Assembly (NCBI GenBank): GCA_041730495.1
Contig: JBGSBR010000029.1
Coordinates: 1 to 9,809, forward strand
DNA length: 9,809 nucleotides
Direction of reading: 5' to 3'
DNA from: JBGSBR01 sp041730495
GTDB taxonomy: Bacteria; Patescibacteriota; Microgenomatia; UBA1406; GWC2-37-13
Every line of letters starts with the position of its first letter. The first letter of the stretch is position 1. The notes below the pieces were generated by a model, which saw nothing but the letters and a program-made list of their open reading frames with translations, did not search any database and had not been told where the DNA came from. Position numbers and translations under genes: made by a program. Of the stretch, positions 6,269 to 9,809 are shown one piece after another.

Positions 6269-6901
6269 TTACGGAAGGAAAATCATACTCAAGAAGTCGA
6301 GGATAGGATTCAAGATACCACTGACCATAGATTGACCTCCAAATGGGACGATCAGCATGAGTAAGAAGACAAATCCATAGCGTTCAAGCTGATACCAACT
6401 ACGGGCTTGCTCACGACTAAGTAATCCACCTACAATTTTGAAGCCGTCTAACGGATGGACCGGGATCATATTAAAGACTGCAAGCATGAGATTGACGAGG
6501 ATCATAGGTGTAAACAAAATCTGCCCAAGTACAGATACTATGGGAGCGTCAAAAAAGATGAACAATCTAAGGATAATAGAAAGTAGAGTAGCCAAAAGAA
6601 TGTTTGCAATTGGCCCAGCAATTGAGATGATTGCGGCATCTTTACGAGGATTCTTCAGATTAAAGGGATCAAACTGCACAGGCTTACCCCAGCCGAAGCC
6701 AATGATTATTAAGAGTAGTGTCCCGTATAAATCAAGGTGAGCTCGAGGATCAAGAGTGATTCTTCCTTGCAGTCGAGGAGTAGGATCGCCGAGCATATCT
6801 GCGGTCTTGGCATGAGCAAATTCATGGATGGTGATCGCTACCACCATGCCGATAAGGCTTAAGACAAACGCAATCGGTGAGCTAAATAAGTAGGATAACA
6901 T
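6269..6901 (-). CDS. Site-2 protease family membrane metalloprotease (M50)
   Basis: The 210-residue product is an integral membrane zinc protease of the minimal M50 type, which cleaves substrates within the membrane. The zinc-binding HEFAH motif is at 26-30 (His26, Glu27, His30) inside the first membrane helix. A G-P-I-A-N motif sits at 96-100, and the third metal ligand is Asp152 in N-M-I-P-V-H-P-L-D-G (144-153), where the family has NxxPxxPLDG. The GWGKPVQFDP stretch (70-79) is also typical. No PDZ or CBS domain is present, so this is the short form common in bacteria. Its substrate is unknown; regulated proteolysis of a membrane-bound factor is the family role. A TATAAT box 5 nt upstream of ATG 6901 suggests a leaderless mRNA. 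Confidence 0.93.
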   Translation of the reverse strand: MLSYLFSSPIAFVLSLIGMVVAITIHEFAHAKTADMLGDPTPRLQGRITLDPRAHLDLYGTLLLIIIGFGWGKPVQFDPFNLKNPRKDAAIISIAGPIANILLATLLSIILRLFIFFDAPIVSVLGQILFTPMILVNLMLAVFNMIPVHPLDGFKIVGGLLSREQARSWYQLERYGFVFLLMLIVPFGGQSMVSGILNPILDFLSMIFLP

Positions 6902-6906
6902 ACCTT

Positions 6907-6912
6907 ATTATA
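6907..6912 (-). promoter_or_regulatory. -10 box of the site-2 protease gene (leaderless)
   Basis: Consensus TATAAT on the minus strand (6912-6907) lies 5 nt before ATG 6901. A weak TTCCTA -35 candidate is at 6936-6931 (18-nt spacer) and overlaps the edge of the heptamer array. Confidence 0.6.
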
Positions 6913-6932
6913 CCTGAGGATACCTAGAACTA

Positions 6933-7003
6933 GGAAGTTGGAGGTATGAAGTTAGTTGTGAAGTTCCAATTTCCTACTTCTTATTTCTCATTTCTAAATT
7001 ATA
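6933..7003. repeat. Inverted 7-nt-period repeat array between divergent genes
   Basis: The left half has G-A-A-G-T-T-like units starting at 6934, 6941, 6948 and 6955 (period 7), plus one at 6960. The right half has ATTTCCT, ACTTCTT, ATTTCTC, ATTTCTA and AATTATA starting at 6969, 6976, 6983, 6990 and 6997 (period 7), which is the complementary sense. AGGAAGTTGG (6932-6941) and CCAATTTCCT (6966-6975) can form a 10-bp stem with one G-T pair. The array fills most of the 162-bp gap and lies between the -10 box of the protease and the -35 box of the bL28 gene. Confidence 0.7.
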
Positions 7004-7009
7004 ACTAGG

Positions 7010-7038
7010 TTGCGTTTTTCTGCGGGGTGTGTTATCAT
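7010..7038 (+). promoter_or_regulatory. Promoter of the bL28 gene
   Basis: TTGCGT (7010-7015), a 17-nt spacer and TATCAT (7033-7038) predict transcription from about 7045, leaving a 19-nt leader before ATG 7064. No Shine-Dalgarno sequence is present in that leader. Confidence 0.65.
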
Positions 7039-7063
7039 AAAATCTTCAAATTCTCATACACTT

Positions 7064-7369
7064 ATGGAATGCTTTCATTGCGGAAAAACAATCATTTACG
7101 GCCGATCTCACACTCACCATCGTGGTGTAGCAGGTGGACGCTGGAAAAAACGTGCCCAAAAAACACAACGTATTTTCCGTCCAAACTTACAACCTGTGAT
7201 CATCATGCTCAAAGGTGAAGAAAAACGTGTAAAACTGTGTATGAAATGTCTCAAGAGAGTAAAGAAAGATATCACAGATGGCAAAAAACCATTTGTATCA
7301 ATCGTACATCACATGAAACAAGATGTACCAGCTACACATACAGCAGCAGCGGCTCCGTTGCAAGCATAA
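7064..7369 (+). CDS. rpmB: Large-subunit ribosomal protein bL28
   Basis: The 101-residue product is a structural protein of the 50S subunit. It has the bL28 opening (CFHCGK...GRSHTHH), basic RWKKRAQKTQRIFRPNLQ, and a second metal pair: Cys3, Cys6, Cys59 and Cys62 form a zinc-ribbon set (the C+ form of bL28). Residues beyond about 77 form a tail rich in Ala, Thr and His, which makes the protein longer than the usual 60-80 residues. ATG 7064 is chosen because bL28 proteins start directly before the first Cys pair. An in-frame ATG at 7010 lies within the -35 region and would add an 18-residue extension foreign to the family. The gene stands alone, flanked on each side by a short-period repeat array. 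Confidence 0.95.
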   Translation: MECFHCGKTIIYGRSHTHHRGVAGGRWKKRAQKTQRIFRPNLQPVIIMLKGEEKRVKLCMKCLKRVKKDITDGKKPFVSIVHHMKQDVPATHTAAAAPLQA

Positions 7370-7387
7370 TAACTTGAATTCATAATG

Positions 7388-7452
7388 GTTATATTGCCAA
7401 ATTGCTATATTGTTATGCTTTCAGCAATTTAACAATGAAACAGTTTAACAAT
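7388..7452. repeat. Inverted 8-nt-period repeat array between convergent genes
   Basis: ATTG units start at 7393, 7401 and 7409, then complementary-sense CAAT units start at 7425, 7433, 7441 (as CAGT) and 7449. Every step within each half is exactly 8 nt. AAATTGC (7399-7405) pairs exactly with GCAATTT (7424-7430), and ATTGTTA with TAACAAT gives an alternative stem. The array fills the 88-bp gap between the bL28 and deformylase stops, so it may act as a two-way terminator. The T-rich run at 7453-7459 supports this weakly. It shares an exact 14-mer with 3207-3220. Confidence 0.7.
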
Positions 7453-7457
7453 TATTT

Positions 7458-8006
7458 TTAGAACTCAACTTCGTAGAGTTTGCCTTTGCGTTCCTCATAA
7501 ATCGGTTGATCTTGTTCCATGGCTTGTTGAGTGAAGACTATACCGTTTAAGTGATCTACTTCGTGTTGGATGATCACTGCATCGAAACCATCAAACCACG
7601 CTTCAATCGTTTTGCCCTCAAGAGTTTGATAAGAGAGAAGTACGCGATCTGGTCTCTTGACAGGAGCCCAGATACGATCTATTGAGAGACAGCCTTCGAG
7701 AGCCGTAGTATCATCATCTTCTTCTGCTTGAAGCTCAGCTTTAGTTTTGGTTTTATGCTCAGTTTTGAGTATCTTAGGATTGATATAGACATGGATTGGT
7801 GAGTGTTTCTCAGGTTTGGTGATGAAGATACTCAGACCCACTCCCACTTGTGGAGCCGCAAGACCGACACCTTCAGGATCTTTTTGAGCAATCAAGGTTT
7901 CTTTCATATCTTCGACAAGCTTCTTGATCTTCGTGTCAATTGCTTTCACATCTTTGACAGGTGTGCTCAGAACTTTAGCTGGGACTTTTACAACAGGCAT
8001 TATCAT
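7458..8006 (-). CDS. def: Peptide deformylase
   Basis: The 182-residue product removes the formyl group from the N-terminal methionine of new proteins, using a bound metal ion. All three family motifs are intact: GVGLAAPQ (46-53), EGCLS (104-108, metal ligand Cys106) and HEVDH (148-152, ligands His148 and His152, catalytic Glu149). Between the NP at 76-77 and EGCLS there is a charged loop (about 81-102, KTKTKAELQAEEDDD) roughly ten residues longer than in typical bacterial enzymes. ATG 8006 is preferred over ATG 8000 because a TATAAT box ends exactly 6 nt before it. The gene is divergent from the glycosyltransferase gene, with 54 bp between the two starts, and convergent with the bL28 gene. 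Retention of deformylase indicates formyl-Met initiation. Confidence 0.96.
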   Translation of the reverse strand: MIMPVVKVPAKVLSTPVKDVKAIDTKIKKLVEDMKETLIAQKDPEGVGLAAPQVGVGLSIFITKPEKHSPIHVYINPKILKTEHKTKTKAELQAEEDDDTTALEGCLSIDRIWAPVKRPDRVLLSYQTLEGKTIEAWFDGFDAVIIQHEVDHLNGIVFTQQAMEQDQPIYEERKGKLYEVEF

Positions 8007-8012
8007 GTGTTG

Positions 8013-8018
8013 ATTATA
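8013..8018 (-). promoter_or_regulatory. -10 box of the deformylase gene (leaderless)
   Basis: TATAAT on the minus strand (8018-8013) lies 6 nt before ATG 8006, putting the predicted transcription start on the start codon. No good -35 box is seen at standard spacing. Confidence 0.6.
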
Positions 8019-8048
8019 TCAAATTGTATCCTTTTATAAGCGACAATG

Positions 8049-8054
8049 TATAAT
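8049..8054 (+). promoter_or_regulatory. -10 box of the glycosyltransferase gene (leaderless)
   Basis: Consensus TATAAT lies 6 nt before ATG 8061. TTGTAT (8024-8029) is a possible -35 box but with a 19-nt spacer. The upstream ATG 8046 directly precedes and overlaps the promoter, so it should not be on the transcript. Confidence 0.65.
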
Positions 8055-8060
8055 ACTTAT

Positions 8061-8831
8061 ATGAAACTTTCGCTTTGTATTGCGACCTACAACGAAGAAG
8101 CATTTATCCATTATCCACTCGATAGTGTCTACGATATTGCGGACGAAGTCATCATCGTCGATGGAGGATCAACTGATAAAACACTTGAGATTGCCAGATC
8201 ATACGGCAAAAAAGTCCGAGTGATCGAGACTGATAATCCACCCATGTTTCATATCAATAAACAAAAAGCGATTGAAGCGGCAAAAGGTGAGTGGATACTG
8301 CAACTTGATGCTGATGAAGCTCTTTCACCTGAGCTCAAAAAGGAAATTGAAATGGTTATAGGAAGTGAGAAGTCGGAAGTTAGTGGTTATTGGATCAATC
8401 GACAAAATTTCTTCCTGACTCGTTTCTTGAAAAAAGGTGGTATTTATCCAGATGCGACGATCAGACTATATAAAAATAAAGCTGCGACTTTTCCTCGTAA
8501 AGATGTGCATGAGAACGTGAATATAGAAGGAGAAGTGGGAAGTCTGAAGTCGGATATTTTACATTACGCAGATCCTGATTTTGCTCGCTATCTCGCTCGC
8601 TGGAATCGTTACACGACGCTTGATGCTGATATGATTTTGAAAAAGAAAGAACATTTATGCGCACCGTGTTATCTGTTTGGTAAACCAGTCGTGACATTTT
8701 TCTCAATCTACTTCCGCCACAAAGGTTTCCAGGATGGCTTCGCAGGTTTTGTCTGGGCAGCTTTTTCAGCTCTACGCTATTGGGTGATCTATATCAAGGT
8801 CTGGCAGAAGCAAACTTCTTCTTTAAAATAA
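8061..8831 (+). CDS. Family 2 glycosyltransferase (WaaE/KdtX-like)
   Basis: The 256-residue product transfers a sugar from a nucleotide-sugar donor, probably in making envelope polysaccharide or glycolipid. It has a GT-A fold: LSLCIATYNEE (3-13), EVIIVDGGSTDKT (29-41), GEWILQLDADE with the metal-binding DAD at 83-85, then RQNFF and GGIYPD, RLYKN, VHENV and HYADPDF. This order is typical of the LPS-core beta-1,4-glucosyltransferase-like branch of GT2. The C-terminal part (about 215-250, FRHKGFQDGFAGFVWAAFSALRYW) is hydrophobic and amphipathic, suggesting membrane association. Donor and acceptor cannot be told from sequence. ATG 8061 is chosen over 8046 because of the -10 box. Two runs of 7-nt repeats lie inside the gene, in variable loops of the protein. 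Confidence 0.9.
   Translation: MKLSLCIATYNEEAFIHYPLDSVYDIADEVIIVDGGSTDKTLEIARSYGKKVRVIETDNPPMFHINKQKAIEAAKGEWILQLDADEALSPELKKEIEMVIGSEKSEVSGYWINRQNFFLTRFLKKGGIYPDATIRLYKNKAATFPRKDVHENVNIEGEVGSLKSDILHYADPDFARYLARWNRYTTLDADMILKKKEHLCAPCYLFGKPVVTFFSIYFRHKGFQDGFAGFVWAAFSALRYWVIYIKVWQKQTSSLK
8361..8388 (+). repeat. 7-nt-period repeat run inside the glycosyltransferase gene (first)
   Basis: GAAGTG, GAAGTC, GAAGTT and a diverged GTGGTT start at 8362, 8369, 8376 and 8383, exactly 7 nt apart. They encode G-S-E-K-S-E-V-S-G, a loop between the DAD region and the RQNFF motif. The unit matches the left half of the array at 6933-7003. Confidence 0.6.
8526..8552 (+). repeat. 7-nt-period repeat run inside the glycosyltransferase gene (second)
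   Basis: GAAGTG, GAAGTC and GAAGTC start at 8532, 8539 and 8546 (period 7), with a related GAAGGA at 8526. They encode E-G-E-V-G-S-L-K-S, just before the conserved ILHY strand. Part of this stretch (G-V-G-x-L-K) is also typical of the protein family, so selection on the protein may contribute. Confidence 0.5.
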
Positions 8832-8844
8832 GCTTGATGACTTG

Positions 8845-8850
8845 TATAAT
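8845..8850 (+). promoter_or_regulatory. -10 box of the 192-aa protein gene (near-leaderless)
   Basis: Consensus TATAAT, preceded by TG, lies 9 nt before ATG 8860. The predicted transcription start is about 8857, giving a leader of at most 3 nt. No good -35 box is seen. A TTG start at 8842 in the same frame is ruled out because it lies upstream of the -10 box. Confidence 0.6.
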
Positions 8851-8859
8851 GGCTGCCAT

Positions 8860-9438
8860 ATGTCAAAAGCAGAAAGACAATGGGTCGGTACAACTGATGC
8901 ACCAGGATCTATAGGTACTCAAGATCTAGTCCATGACTTTCGTCAAGAGCGGTTATCAACCCTTGCAAACTTACAATTTCGACTCAAAATAGCACGAGAA
9001 TCTATTTTAGGACATTATCAGGAACCGACAATCAGACCTGCAGTCAGTGATACAGTGGAGCCTGGTGGTTGGAAAAATCATTCCACCATCCGTCGAGATG
9101 ATACGTTGGGTATGGTTATTGCATCAGAACTTTTATCACCAGAATCAAATCAAAAATCTCGCTACAAAGACCATCCACAAGTTTTACATGTGAGGCGATC
9201 AGTATTAATCGCTCAATATGGTGTGACAGTTGAAGAGAATGTTACTGTCCCTCATCCTACGCTTCAAAGAAAAACTGAGCCAACAATTTATAGATACTTT
9301 GATGATGCTATAGATTTCAGTAATGGAGTAGATGATCAGACATTGATAGTAGCTATGGATCAACTTGAAGCGATCATACCAGTTTTAGAAGGTCTTGTAC
9401 CAGTGAGCATCCCGACTCCAGTTATGCCCCAATCTTGA
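8860..9438 (+). CDS. Uncharacterised 192-aa protein
   Basis: I do not recognise this family. The 192-residue product has no signal peptide or membrane segment. The N-terminal half is polar, with a basic helix (DLVHDFRQERLSTLANLQF split around 22-40, RLKIARESIL after it). The middle has a short hydrophobic strand pair around VLHVRRSVLIAQYGVTVEENV. The C-terminal 40 residues contain an acidic, hydrophobic helix (LIVAMDQLEAIIPVLEGLV). There are no Cys residues and no recognisable catalytic motif. It starts 28 nt after the glycosyltransferase stop and has its own near-leaderless promoter, so co-function with that gene is possible but not shown. Its last 17 nt overlap the convergent ychF gene. The frame, start signal and stop make it a credible gene; function is unknown. 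Confidence 0.65.
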   Translation: MSKAERQWVGTTDAPGSIGTQDLVHDFRQERLSTLANLQFRLKIARESILGHYQEPTIRPAVSDTVEPGGWKNHSTIRRDDTLGMVIASELLSPESNQKSRYKDHPQVLHVRRSVLIAQYGVTVEENVTVPHPTLQRKTEPTIYRYFDDAIDFSNGVDDQTLIVAMDQLEAIIPVLEGLVPVSIPTPVMPQS

Positions 9439-9809
9439 ATTCGACGACTTCGCCATCTTGCATGACATAATCTCGTCCGACAGTCTGTACCATTCCTTTT
9501 TCACGAGCTTTGACCCAGCCTGGAGCTGCGAGGAAATCTGCGTACTGCACGATATCAGCTTTGATGAATTTCTTTTCGAAATCTGTATGAATCACACCAG
9601 CAGCTTGAGGAGCAAGCATACCACGAGTGATCGTCCAAGCTCGGACTTCTTTTTCACCAGCTGTCAGATATGAGATGAGTCCTAGTGTTTTGTAGGCTTC
9701 TTGGATCAGGCGATTGAGGCCAGTTTCTTCGAGGCCATAGGTTTGCAAGTATTCTTTTTGTTCTTCTTCAGCGAGGCCAAGCACTTCATTTTCTAGTTTT
9801 GCATTGAGG
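9422..9809 (-). CDS. ychF: YchF/OLA1-family ATPase, C-terminal part (5' end outside window)
   Basis: About 129 residues are visible of a protein usually near 363 residues. YchF is an Obg-related P-loop protein that prefers ATP and associates with ribosomes, with roles in stress response and translation. The visible part contains the end of the helical region (N-A-K-L-E-N-E-V-L-G-L-A, EETGLNRLIQEAYKTLGL split by the turn) and the full TGS domain: ISYLTAGEKEVRAWTI, APQAAGVIHTDFEKKFIKAD and the closing QDGEVVEFKIGA. These last motifs are diagnostic. The G-domain with its Walker motif lies beyond the right edge. An internal GTG near 9784 is not the start, as the frame continues to the edge with family-typical residues. 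It converges on the 192-aa gene with a 17-nt overlap. Confidence 0.95.
   Translation of the reverse strand, partial: LNAKLENEVLGLAEEEQKEYLQTYGLEETGLNRLIQEAYKTLGLISYLTAGEKEVRAWTITRGMLAPQAAGVIHTDFEKKFIKADIVQYADFLAAPGWVKAREKGMVQTVGRDYVMQDGEVVEFKIGA

Noticed and set aside
6438..6740. 100-codon plus-strand frame antisense to the site-2 protease
   Set aside because: Mirror of a strongly conserved membrane protease; no promoter or domain.
6933..7003. CRISPR array or transposon ends in the bL28 upstream gap
   Set aside because: Units are only 7 nt with no spacers, and there is no transposase or target-site duplication nearby.
7010..7063. Upstream ATG giving bL28 an 18-residue N-terminal extension
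   Set aside because: It lies inside the predicted promoter, and bL28 proteins begin right before the first Cys pair.
8046..8060. Upstream ATG for the glycosyltransferase
   Set aside because: It directly precedes the TATAAT box, so it should not be transcribed; the GT2 fold starts at the next Met.
1..9809. Recoded TGA (genetic code 25) as in some Patescibacteria lineages
   Set aside because: Two genes end at TGA exactly where their proteins should end and no gene needs TGA read as an amino acid.

Overview
The window looks like a piece of a Candidate Phyla Radiation (Patescibacteria) genome, most like Microgenomates. This is inferred from gene content, not from a marker phylogeny. The grounds are very compact gene packing, a cluster of cohesin/dockerin surface proteins with Pro/Thr linkers of a kind that recurs in that group, a short zinc-ribbon bL28, a peptide deformylase, a minimal site-2 protease and YchF. 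TGA is used as a stop codon by two genes and no reading frame needs it recoded, so the genetic code looks standard.

Positions 1-5691 form a secreted/surface block. On the minus strand a large right-handed beta-helix protein with a Pro/Thr linker and a CBM60-like module runs off the left edge. It is divergent, across 93 bp, from a plus-strand series: a membrane-anchored protein with a cohesin-like domain and a C-terminal dockerin; a short N-terminally anchored cohesin-like protein; a cohesin protein overlapping it by 1 nt (TAATG) and ending in a Gly/Thr linker, an LPQSG sortase-like motif and a hydrophobic tail; and an anchored, Cys-rich FN3 protein. Together they could form a small cellulosome-like or S-layer-like assembly on the cell envelope, with cohesin-dockerin pairs holding a beta-helix/carbohydrate-binding protein at the surface.

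Positions 5685-9809 hold mostly household genes in changing orientations: an unknown 182-aa protein (-), a site-2 protease (-), ribosomal protein bL28 (+), peptide deformylase (-), a family 2 glycosyltransferase (+), an unknown 192-aa protein (+), and the C-terminal third of YchF (-, cut by the right edge).

Two signals outside the genes stand out. First, most genes have a -10 box only 5-9 nt before the start codon and no Shine-Dalgarno sequence. This predicts leaderless or nearly leaderless mRNAs and decides several start codons. Second, there are phased short-repeat arrays: a 7-nt-period array that switches strand midway between the protease and bL28, an 8-nt-period array that switches strand midway between bL28 and the deformylase, and two more 7-nt-period runs inside the glycosyltransferase gene. 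No stretch longer than about 165 bp lacks a gene, and no tRNA, rRNA, CRISPR array or insertion sequence was seen.
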